The translations under genes were made by a program, and so were the position numbers. This document shows positions 22,134 through 32,189 of a stretch of DNA of 64,000 nucleotides, one piece after another. How positions within the stretch are numbered: position 1 is the stretch's first letter; each line of letters starts with the position of its first letter. Origin of the DNA: Galeruca laticollis (taxonomy: Eukaryota > Arthropoda > Insecta > Coleoptera > Chrysomelidae). The stretch covers positions 58,233,717-58,297,716 of the forward strand of contig OY998185.1 of the NCBI GenBank assembly GCA_963921935.1. The letters are read 5' to 3'. A model generated the notes under the pieces. It had not been told where the DNA came from and searched no databases. It saw only the letters and a program-made list of their open reading frames with translations.

Positions 22134-23552
22134 CTATATATCAGAATCAGACGATTCTGTTGAGCTTCCATTATTAACATTGATTATAAATGGTTCAATC
22201 ATGTGTTCACTTATATGATCCATTTCCCACATATTTAGTACTTCTTGTATCACGTGTTCAACACATTTCTTCCAATTTTCTTTGGTTACGTTACCTAACG
22301 CGTCTTCGAATAAAACTTTTACGTCACTCATTTTGAATGTCGTATTCTTTCTTGAAACTTCCCTTTCCACTTGGGCCCATATTAATTCTATGGGATTGAG
22401 TTGACAGTGATAAGGAGGAAGCCTCAGCACCGTTATACCACGCGCTGATGCCATTTGATCTACAACGTATCTACTATATTTGTGTTTATGTTAATTGGCC
22501 AGTTGCAAGAGCTCATTTTTCAGCGAGTTTTCTGGGCATTCAATATTTTTCGAGGTTAGCCAATCGTGGATATCTTGTTTACGCCATGCAGTTGAAGGTA
22601 ATTTCTCCACTAACTTGGAGTGATAACTTGCGTTATCCATAACAATGACTGAGCCCGTTGGAATTAGATCTAACATTTGTGAGAAATATGATAATCTCCG
22701 GTTTGGTTCGACTCAAAGCACAACAATCCACCTTTAACAAAACCTTCGGCACTTCCGATATGAGTAATGATGAGTCGGCGTCCTTTTCCTGCTGGTGGAT
22801 TAAGGCCTGTTGACCACCCTTCAAGAGCTGCCTGCGACTTTTGACATTCGTGTCTTGCCAAAACATTGAAACAGTATGACCTTCATTTAACCAAGTCTCA
22901 TCCAAATAATAAATTCGTTTTTGATCTAGTCTTGCTTTCCGAATATTGCGCAAATAACTCATCCTCCAAACGACAATGTCGTCTCTATCAATCAACATTG
23001 CGTTCCGATAATTTTTTTTATATTCAAATCAAAGTTCCTTCAAAATTTTCCATAATGTACTTCGAGACATTTTCGGAAAATCTGAATCTTCTTGAACCGA
23101 AGCCATAATTTTGGAGAGAGTTGGGATCTCTTTTCTAAAGAAAAAAGCATGCACCTTACGCCTTATTCCGTTCTTCAAGTCGTCATCCATTTCAAGTTTG
23201 GGTCGGCCTGGGGACTTTGCTGGGGCTGTGATGTTTCCATTTTTCTCTCCTTCATTAAATTATAAATTGTTGTTTTTGAAACAACCATCATTGTTGCAGT
23301 AATCTCCACAGTTTCATCAACACTTCCTGTCAAATTCATGATTTTTCTTCTAATTTCTTCGTTCTTCAACGAGGGATAGCAATTTAATATCAGATTTTTT
23401 TCGTTCAGCGACAATGGGCCAACTTTATGATGGTCATAAATCCTCCATATCTGGTCGAATTTGGTTGGAACACTATATAGTTGGAAGGTGTAGTTAGGTG
23501 TTTGTCTCGTGTGATGAGAAGAGAACTTGTATAGATGAACAAAAATAAACAC
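22134..23552 (-). pseudogene. Tc1/mariner (IS630)-type transposase, heavily broken
   Basis: Read right to left: a helix-turn-helix region (EEIRRKIMNLTGSV...VSKTTIYNLMKERK), a damaged linker with HAFFFRKEIPTLSKIMASVQ, a TGA just before EYKKNYRNAM, then the DDE core in several frames. These are RIYYLDETWLNEGH (first Asp), a shift near 22700-22860 where VKGGLLCFES continues, SVIVMDNASYHSKL (second Asp), another shift near 22450-22490, and LRLPPYHCQLNPIELIWAQVE (third, Glu). An acidic Ser/Asp tail ends the frame. The YHCQLNPIE wording is common in insect DDE_3 transposases. No terminal repeats were identified. Confidence 0.85.
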
Positions 23553-23840
23553 CAGTTAACAATAACGGTAAAAAATAATAAAAAATAACAGTAATAATGG
23601 GGAAATCAATCAACACAGCAGTTTCTCCGGAACAGATGAACTGTAAATTGAAAATATTCAACCTTTCCGCTACTTTTATAGTTGAAAAGTTCTAGTAAGT
23701 ACATTGTATTATGGGGGCATTTTCTTAGAACTGAGAAGACTATATTTCACAATAATAAAACCATTTTTGAGCTACCTGTTTGTCAAGTTTCTTCAATTAC
23801 CTGCTAATTGGGTGAAATAATCGGCAAATGGGGTTGATTT

Positions 23841-23842
<2 letters not shown>
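23553..23842. other. Non-coding flank of the Tc1/mariner-type remnant
   Basis: No ORF or terminal repeat could be identified. Confidence 0.3.
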
Positions 23843-23910
<68 letters not shown>

Positions 23911-23911
23911 T
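23843..23911. repeat. (TA)n microsatellite
   Basis: An almost pure TA dinucleotide run with one C interruption. The ORFs crossing it are artefacts. Confidence 0.95.
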
Positions 23912-26441
23912 GTTGTAAATAGAACATATACAGAATCCTGATAAAGGATATAAAATTAAAATTTTGTCAATAAAAATAATTTTTAAAAATGATGTATCAA
24001 AATAATAAAATACCTCGTATAACAATATAACTAAGTACGACCAATGGGTATAATCAAAAAGATAGTAAATAAATATAAAAAGAAATCATAAACAAACATC
24101 AGAAAAACAGTTGTAAAAATTAATTCTTCAACTTAATAAAAACAACCTTAGACAGAACCTCATAAGTAAACGCAGATCAAGAAATAATATAACGCTGCAT
24201 GGAATCTTAGACACCCAGAGCATCTGTTTATATTTTAAAAATAAATAGAAACTTCTAACAAATGTAACTAAAACTATAATGATTAAACAATAAAAAGACA
24301 ATTAGAAGTAATAAAATATATAGAATAAGATATTTAGTTAATGATTAATCATAAAAGTAGGTATGGGAAATATCATGATAGGTAGGAATCTGTAATATGG
24401 GCAAGGTCAAATTTATACCAAAATAAAACAGTTGAGACAAATTATACCAACATAAATTATTTTGAATGTGAAAAACAATAATGAAATAAATGATTACCGA
24501 CATAGTTTATGTATATAGGTGTAATAATATCAAACATAATGAGAAATGAATTGTATATATGTATAATAAGTAAATATGTAGATGGTAGAAAACGTAGAAT
24601 TAATGAAATTGCATTGACCAATCAAAACAGCGCAAATAAACAATGATATGGAAAAAGACAATAATAATAAGGTGTGAGTGAATAAGTCAATGACAATAAG
24701 TATATTAGGTATAAAAAACTATAGTTTGCAATAAGTTTAAGTCAGAAAAACAATAAAAACAACAATAAACAAAGTGACAGGTGAAATTTTCAATCGAACT
24801 TTCGAGAACAAAAACCACTTCCGGTGACAGACGATAAAAAGGGTTGTGTTCGATGTAAAATGCGGGAAATTGGGAGTTGAGAGTCAGTGGTCAGATAGGT
24901 AACACTAATAAAGTTATCCTAGTTTTATTTAATGTAACAAATTTATAATTAGTCAAAGGAAAAGTATATAAATCAATATAAATCTAATCAATTGTAAAAT
25001 AAATCAAGTGTAACAAACTTTTGTGAGACTACAAGTAGCAGAGGAAGAAAATTATCACCCAGATAATGAAAAGCAAAGGCATTCAACATCAAAGGCGGGA
25101 AAATCTATTGGGAGCGTCTCCTCCGATGTAGCATCATTTCAAGAAAAAGGAACAAAAGGTCGGTTGTGTGTTTATTAAATATATTTGGTACCAAATAAAT
25201 GAAACTTTCAAATAAGAACGTATAAATAATAATTTTAAAATAATAATTTCAAGTGATATAAAAATGTTAAGAGCTCATATACCTGGTTTAAAGTTCTGTT
25301 ATCTTTACATGAATATAATATACCAGAGAAAAGTAATATTAAAACTTACCATTATAAAGTGTAGATAAATGTATAATTTCTTTCATGTCGAACTTCACCA
25401 AAAATATATATAAAAATTTCCACTAGTAACAGACCACAACTAATTCCAGTTTATATCAATACACAATTATTACTATACAGTAAAATAATATTTAAAAACG
25501 TAAATTTTGAATCGATAAAATATCAAATATGTTTCCAAGTTCACGTCCCGAAGAAAACTAAAAATTAACATTTTAAAATCATTTCATAAATCCTCTTAGT
25601 TAAAAAAAAAGGAAACACTTTAAAAAGTTTTTTTTGTTTAACATAGAAGCAAAGTTAGAAAGAGCAGGTGTTTGCAAATTTCTAAGAATTTCAACGCTCA
25701 CAAGATTTCAACCAAGTTATGCAAATGAGCCAGAAAAAGTCGTGGTTAAAAAGAAAGGTATAATTTTTTTGGAATATAAAGAAAGTCATATTCAAAGTGG
25801 AAATTTAGATATATATAAAATAACTCATTATTTATGTATAACGTAAGAATTGGTAGAACAAAAAGGTTAATCATTTATTTTATTAATAAATAGTTTCATC
25901 AGTCTAACTGTATAATAAGCTGTATCAAATAGTTTGTATATGAATCATTTTTTTATATGTGTTTTCAAAAGTTTTATTTCACAAAATTTTTTATCAGTCA
26001 CATAAATATATCACATTAATAAGCAAGGTTGATTTTATTATCATAATATGCCCAGAACCCTACTGATTTTAAGAGTCGTAAACGAATAAGAGCAGCCGAG
26101 GTAAGAAAACATAAGAATTAAATAAACTACATGTTCATAAATAGCATAATAAATAAAAGGAAGCATTGAATAAAAAAATATGTAATTTGGCGAACCCAAC
26201 AATAGTATAAAAAGTTTTAAAATTTGCAATAAATATAATATCATTTCATATTCACATATCCATATATTCAAATCATACATTGATATATATTAATACTTAA
26301 AGTCCAATCATATTCAACTTGTATAAAGTATATTAATAAATATAGAGTACTTAAAAAATCAAATCATTACACACATATTTAACTGTACCACAACGTAAAA
26401 GACATATATATAGAACGTAAAGGTAAAAGTTAAATCACATA
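23912..26441. other. AT-rich intron DNA, no recognised gene
   Basis: About 2.5 kb of A-rich sequence with no protein family signature. A short plus-strand ORF (25634-25846) is unrecognised. The more GC-rich patch at 24790-25160 resembles a retroelement leader but has no terminal repeats or coding region to support that. Confidence 0.35.
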
Positions 26442-26604
26442 TAACTTGCTTACCCCAAAAGTGGGGCTTTATATAAAATAAAGTAGCAATCATATTTAAC
26501 TGCAACCCCAAAGTGGGGCATTATAAAAATAAAATATAATCAATCTAATTTAACTTGCTCCCAAACGTGGGGCAATTAAAAATAAAGCATCAATTCAATT
26601 CAAA

Positions 26605-26605
<1 letters not shown>
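26442..26605 (+). repeat. Three tandem units of about 55 bp, each with a CCCC...GGGG hairpin
   Basis: Units begin near 26442, 26497 and 26551. Each has taact(t)gc, then a small palindrome (accccaaaagtggggc, accccaaagtggggc, cccaaacgtggggc) and an A/T tail. The palindrome is better kept than the spacer. Confidence 0.7.

Positions 26606-26608
<3 letters not shown>

Positions 26609-26682
<74 letters not shown>
26609..26682. repeat. (TA)n microsatellite
   Basis: A pure AT dinucleotide run that leads directly into the 37-bp hairpin arm. Confidence 0.95.
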
Positions 26683-26689
<7 letters not shown>

Positions 26690-26817
26690 TGGGGATAACG
26701 GGGATTTCAGTCCAAAGAATCAACGCCAAGATCTTTTATTTACAAAATGCCGCCAAGATTTCGTGTCCTTTTGACACTTCTTCTTTGGACTGAAATCCCC
26801 GTTATCCCCACCTATAT
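26683..26817. repeat. Perfect 37-bp inverted repeat with 61-bp loop, embedded in (TA)n
   Basis: The arm at 26683-26719 (ataggtggggataacgggga onward to ccaaagaa) is an exact reverse complement of 26781-26817. The loop contains two cgccaagat copies. TA runs lie on both sides. It could be a tiny TA-targeting MITE; the perfect arms suggest recent formation. Confidence 0.85.
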
Positions 26818-26853
26818 AGCATTTTTCAGTCGTTATATAAAAAAATTTTTTTT

Positions 26854-26921
<68 letters not shown>

Positions 26922-26926
26922 TATGT
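26854..26926. repeat. (TA)n microsatellite with TG interruptions
   Basis: Three TA blocks separated by single TG units. The predicted ORF across it has no biological signature. Confidence 0.95.
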
Positions 26927-27315
26927 ATTTGTATGAAATTGTTATTAACATTTATTTTAATATTTATTGTATGTAGGATTATAACTACCTGGAGCTTAGT
27001 GGAGGGACTCGTCTACGCCCTTTTATACATAATAATAAATTTTCTGGAAAATTGATGTCAGTGATATAATCCACAGTTTATTATATTATTGATAATTTGA
27101 AATTTCATTTTAAATAATATTACAAAACGGTTATTTTCGGAAATGAGATAATTTTAGGAGCCTTAACTTTTTTAAATGTCTAAATGTGGTACGCCTATGG
27201 TTCCGGTCAAAATGAGTGATTTATTACTCCATGCCTTTTAAAAACGGAGTATAATAGTTAAAAATGACGAGATTTTTTGTATTGTTTACATTCTTTTCTC
27301 ATTTATTTCATTTTC

Positions 27316-27349
27316 TCAACTACGTTTCGGCGTATTGCCATCTTCAAGT
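27316..27349 (-). ncRNA. Hammerhead-like motif at the outer end of Penelope-B left copy
   Basis: The minus strand reads UUGAAGA, U, then GGC/GCC as a three-pair stem II, then GAAAC, GUA, GUU. The GAAGA-UGGC...GCC-GAAACG pattern is the familiar hammerhead form of many Penelope-like elements. The partner in the right copy (31748-31785) has GGAA in place of GAAA and is likely dead. Stem I pairing is poor. Confidence 0.4.
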
Positions 27350-27568
27350 AATTATTATACATTGAACAATAAAAGCCAAGACAAAATTAATTTGAAACAA
27401 TGAGCTATTAAAACTTACACATTATAAATCTGCTGTCGACTGTGGACATTGCGTTCTAAAATATTTTAAAATAAAATATAAAGGTACTCGAACCTGTCTG
27501 ATTTATAAAATCATCAACAAAACATACAAATAATAGTCATAGGCGGGTAAGATGCAAAACACTTACAG

Positions 27569-29505
27569 CTACTCTATCAAATGGTTATATATTTTTGGGA
27601 GACTTTGAAGGTCCGTCTTATAGTTAATTGAATTTTTGTTCTTTTTGATATAAATCATTTCTTTGATTTCACGTTCGATTCTGTTTTCTTCTTTGTCTAA
27701 AATTTTAATGTTTTCAAAATCAAAACTATGGTGGTTTTCGATTGCGTGTTTTGAAAGGGCTGTGGAATGTTCATTGTTGGTTTTTATGTTGTATTTGTGA
27801 TTGTAAATTCTGTTATGTAGGTATTGAGATGTTTGACCCACGTATTCACCATGGCAATATTTACATTTGACATTATACACCACATTACTTTGTATCAATT
27901 TTTCAGTTTTCGGTTTAAGTTTTGTACGTTACATTTATATTATTTTTTCTCAACAGCCCTTGAATTCTTTTTTATGCACCTTGTACGTAGGGTAATAGTC
28001 ATAAAACATTTACATATGCTTCACCATAGAGAAAGTAATATATTATTTGTCTATGTGGGTCAAGGCTAGAGTTGCCAGTTTCTATCAACAGAAGATTTTC
28101 AAATTCCACTGGTGATAATGTTGAAGGTAAAAACATTACTAGATACTCGTTTTTCTAAAATTAACGGGAAATAAACAACATATTTCAATGTCAAATTTTG
28201 ATAGTGTGACACTGTTTTCGCTCCTCACCTCACCCATATATTATGAACGCACTCCTTATGTCATCATAAATTTTCGGTTGAGCGCGAATTTTAAACTAAT
28301 GACAGTTTAATTGAAATAATTTTATCTTGTTATGTACTTTCAAGCAGTAAATATTTTAAACACAATCTCCTGGGTATACAAAATTATGTTGCACTAGTTT
28401 TTGTTAAGCTATTATCCCTGAGTTCTCAAAATATTTGAATTTGTCCATTATTGACCTAGGTAAACAATAGAAAAAATTATTAACCACTAATAGAGAAATT
28501 CAACTTCTCAGTTGGCTAGATGACACAATAATTGTCACTTCACAGCTAGTAGTGGAAAAACTAATATATGTTTTGGTTGATATATTATTACTTGAGTTAT
28601 TAGTATCTCTATTGTTTGTGTCCCTTGCATTATTATTGTTATAAATTTTTTCTACACCCATGTCTGTAAACGTCAAAAATCGCACTGTCAACATTCCTTG
28701 TAAATGACATTTAACAATAACATGCACGTAATGAGATCTCATAACATACACGTGTGTTTTGAGAAGAAAACTTAAAATTCTTGGTTTAATGAAATTACAA
28801 TCAAATTTTCATTTACGTAAGACTTTATTTGGTCTATTTACACAAATTTAGTCAATTAAAAAACATAAAAACTTTTAGCATTAGCGAGATATATTTAGGA
28901 TTGAAAGAGTGATGCCCCTAAATATAGTCAGCACATTATGCAATTTCTTTTAAAATAGGACACGTTTTCTTAAGTAGCACGCTATGGAAATAAATGTCAT
29001 GTCATTTATATTGTCAATTTCTTGAACAAAATATAATACAATTATAAATTACCGTTCATCGCTTTTAAATAATGCGGCCCAATCGATTTACAATAATTGT
29101 TCAATTGTTATTAACAACTATTATAATGAATTTTAAATGATTGCGATGTTTTATATTTAATGGAAGAAAATAAATGGGCGTAGAAAAAGTATAGTACGTT
29201 ACACGAGTTGTAAACCCATTACGCGCGGCTTCGTGCATAAACTTTTTCATTTCGTGCGTAATGGGTTAGTTACAACTCTTGTTACGTAATATACTATTAT
29301 GTACTCGTTTTTTTATTATAGGATTGTAAAAGCTTTCTGGATATTCATTACTTTGTAAAACTTCTTTAATCTTCTTCAAATTATCAGGTCTGTTATTAGA
29401 ATGTGAGAGTTTTAGGGCTCTGTCTGTAAGGTTATTAACAACACTACTTTTGTATGTGATTGGTACATTAGAATTAAAATTTAAATATCTTTCAGACCAT
29501 ACATG
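27569..29505 (-). pseudogene. Penelope-B left copy: RT tail and GIY-YIG endonuclease, interrupted
   Basis: From the right, the post-RT region WSERYLNFNSN...DRALKLSHSNNRPDNLKKI is present (29510-29300). Foreign DNA follows, then a short patch matching the plus copy (28650-28565), more foreign DNA, and the GIY-YIG nuclease (27898-27569: VVYNVKCKYCHGEYVGQTSQYLHNRIYNHK) to its natural end. The RT core is absent. Part of the linker before the nuclease is deleted compared with the right copy. Non-functional. Confidence 0.8.
28655..29300. repeat. Foreign segment in Penelope-B left copy ending in a palindrome
   Basis: Sequence absent from the right copy. Its right part (29185-29300) contains an inverted repeat: acgagttgtaaacccattac versus its near complement, gtaatgggttagttacaact. 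Superfamily unknown. The other unmatched segment (27985-28557) has no ORF either. Confidence 0.45.
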
Positions 29506-31509
29506 TTTGGTAATAACAACTATCATATCAAAGACTCATGGCATTTTAATGAATTTGTTAAAAATAGAATTATTCCTAAAGATTATATACTAGTTTCCAT
29601 TGATGTTATGTCCTTATACACCAATATTCCAACTAGTCTAGCAATAACTTGTATAAAAAACCGATGGCTAGAAATAAATACAGTGGCGGCTTTAGGATTT
29701 GAACTTGGGGGGGGCGCATCGGCCTCTCCCTCCCACCTATAAAGTTCAAAATTGAAAATATATTAAAAATGCTTGCAATTTACAAGTTGTCACTTTTTAC
29801 ATACCGGGTGATTCATTGCCGAGTGAAACATAGGAAATCCCATGAAAATTTTAAAGTGGCTAAATATTGACTCCCTAGTAAATTTTATTGAAAAATGTTA
29901 TAACTTTTTGAAGAGGCCGATATGATAAACTCATGTGCCGAGTTTGAATAAAGTCAAATAAGCAAATACTAAGTTATTCAATTAAATGTAATGACAAAAT
30001 TATGAAAATGTTCATAGCTCAGGTAATACAGTAAACACCAGCAAATTAAATTTTGACAAAACAAAAAGTAATGTGAAACATACTTTATGCGTCAGTGTTT
30101 GGCAATAGCGTCATAGAAATTATTTGCTGGTGTTTATTGTATTACCTGAGCTATGAACATTTTCGTAATTTTGCCATTACATTTAATTGAATAACTTAGT
30201 ATTTGCTTATTAGACTTTATTCAAACTCGGCATATGAGTTTATCACATCGGCCCCTTCAAAAAGTTATTATAAAATTTTTCTATAAAATGTACTGGGGAG
30301 CGAATATTTAGCCACTTCAAAATTTACATGGGATTTCCTATGTTCCACTCGGCGATGCATCACACGCCCCCCCCCTTAAAGCCGCCACTGATAAATAAAT
30401 ATACTTCTTTGCCCCTAAACGAATTTCTAGAAGCCACATTGTTGTGTTTGAATTCGACATATTTTAAATATAATGATGAATTTTTTTCACAAATTTATGG
30501 TATAGCCATGGGATCACCAATTGTAGCAATCATAGCAAATCTAGTAATGGAAGATTTGGAAAATACCGTTATAAATCAATTAAATTATGTTCCAAATTTT
30601 TATAAAAAATACGTTGATGACTGCCTTTTATACATACCAGCATCCAAGTTAGATTATACACTTAAAAAATTTAACAACTTTCACCCCAGAATACAATTAC
30701 TTTTGAGAAAGATAACGAAAAACTAATAAACTTTTTGGATATAACAGTTAAATATGATAATAACGGTAAAATTGAGACAAATTGGTTTATCAAACATGTA
30801 TGGTCCGAAAGATATTTAAATTTTAATTCTAATAAACCTACAGACAGAGCCCTAAAACTCTCACATCCTTATAACAGACCTGATAATTTGAAGAAGATTA
30901 AAAGTTTTACAAAGTAATGAATATCCAGGAAGCTTTTACAATCCTATAATAAAAAAACGAGTACATAAAATTTATAACAATAATAATGCAAGGGACACAA
31001 ACAATAGAGGTACTAATAACTCAAGTAATAATATCTCAACCAAAACATATATTAGTTTACCCTACATACAAGGTGCATTAGAAAAAATTCAAGGGCTGTT
31101 GAGAAAAAATAATATAAATGTAGCGCACAAACCTAATAATTATACCAAGACGTTTTTCACAAAACCGAAAACCGAAAAATTGAAACAAAGTAATGTAGTG
31201 TATAATGTCAAATGTAAAGATTGCCATGGTGAATACGTGGGTCAAACATCTCAATACCTACATAACAGAATTTACAATCACAAATACAACATAAAGACCA
31301 ACAATGAACATTCCACAGCCCTTTCATAACAGGCAATCGAAAACCACCATAGTTTTGATTTTGAAAACATTAAAATTTTAGACAAAGAAGAAAACAGAAT
31401 CAAACGTGAAATCAAAGAAATGATTTATATCAAAAAGAACAAAAATTCAATTAACTATAAGACGGACCTTCAAAGTCTCCCAAAAATATATAACCATTTG
31501 ATATAGTAG
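29505..31509 (+). pseudogene. Penelope-B right copy: RT and GIY-YIG endonuclease, interrupted
   Basis: RT motif A (ILVSIDVMSLYTNIPT) lies before the MITE at 29681. After it come KYTSLPLNEF, motif B YGIAMGSPIVAIIANLVMEDLE and the catalytic FYKKYVDDCLLY. Small frame changes near 30690-30730 and 30900 precede FLDITVKYDNNGKIETNWF and the GIY-YIG part (31099-31329), with a TAA where the left copy has an Lys codon (after HSTALS). The N-terminal region before motif A is missing. RT active-site residues are kept, but the gene is broken several times. Confidence 0.85.
29681..30390. mobile_element. Non-autonomous element (hAT-like MITE) with a large internal foldback
   Basis: The termini CAGTGGCGGCTTTA(G) match as inverted repeats. 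An 8-bp AATAAATA occurs on both sides (29673-29680 and 30394-30401), as expected for a hAT-type target duplication. It interrupts the RT frame of Penelope-B. Inside, arms of about 240 bp (29808-30050 and 30110-30356) form a second, nested foldback. No transposase. Confidence 0.75.
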
Positions 31510-31842
31510 CTGTAAGTGTTTTGCATCTTACCCGCCTATGACTATTATTTGATTTTATAAATCAGACAGGTTCGAGTACCTTTATTTTATTTTAAAATAT
31601 TTTAGAACGCAATGTCCATAGTCGACAGCAGATTTATAATGTGTAAGTTTTAATAGCTCATTGTTTTAAATTAATTTTGTCTTAGCTTTTATTATTCAAT
31701 GTATAATAATTAAGTAACACATTATTCATTGTAGAGAAATAGAAATACTTGAAAATGGCAATACGCCGGAACGTAGTTGAGAAAATGAAATAAATGAGAA
31801 AAGAATGTAAATAATACAAAAAATCTCGTCATTTTTAACTAT

Positions 31843-32189
31843 TAACTATATTGGCCGATAACCAGGAATAAACTAAAACGAAAATTTAAATAATAACGGT
31901 CAGGAAATACACACTAGAAAACAGTTTTAGTTACATCGAGTATAACTTTATCGTTCTATAAAAAAATATGTTTACTTTTCGGTTACATTTTACTATCTAA
32001 AGTTGAATAAGCGAACTTTCATTTACTTAGTGAGAATTGTACCACTTCATTCAAAAAATAGTATCAATTGCACTTAGAACTATTGAATACCTGCTAATTT
32101 AAGTGAACATTCACCTATTCATGTTTAGGAAGTGAGCTTATTATACGTAAAAACATTGAACTTACTAACATATTGTTTTAATTATCAAT
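31843..32189. other. Right half of the Penelope-B target repeat and further AT-rich DNA
   Basis: 31843-31910 continues the repeat that is split by Penelope-B. The remainder up to the RTE fragment holds nothing recognised. Confidence 0.4.

Larger units (their letters stand above)
27254..31842. mobile_element. Penelope-B: head-to-head inverted pair inserted in a repeat
   Basis: A minus-strand copy (about 29505 to 27254) and a plus-strand copy (about 29505 to 31842) share the 3' region, and both end outward in atagttaaaaatgacgag. The flanking sequence on the two sides is the two halves of a repeat that is unbroken at 21535-21640. The left copy has two foreign or unmatched segments (about 27985-28557 and 28655-29295). 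The right copy has a MITE (29681-30390). It is unlike Penelope-A in sequence. Confidence 0.85.

Noticed and set aside
23804..24025. Minus-strand ORF rich in Tyr-Ile repeats
   Set aside because: It is a translation of the (TA)n microsatellite.
24770..25170. Possible LTR-retroelement leader or primer-binding site
   Set aside because: Slightly GC-richer, but no paired long terminal repeat, primer site or gag/pol frame could be found.
26747..27055. Plus-strand ORF with a YIYIYI tract
   Set aside because: Its middle is the TA run and its start is the hairpin loop; no independent coding signal.
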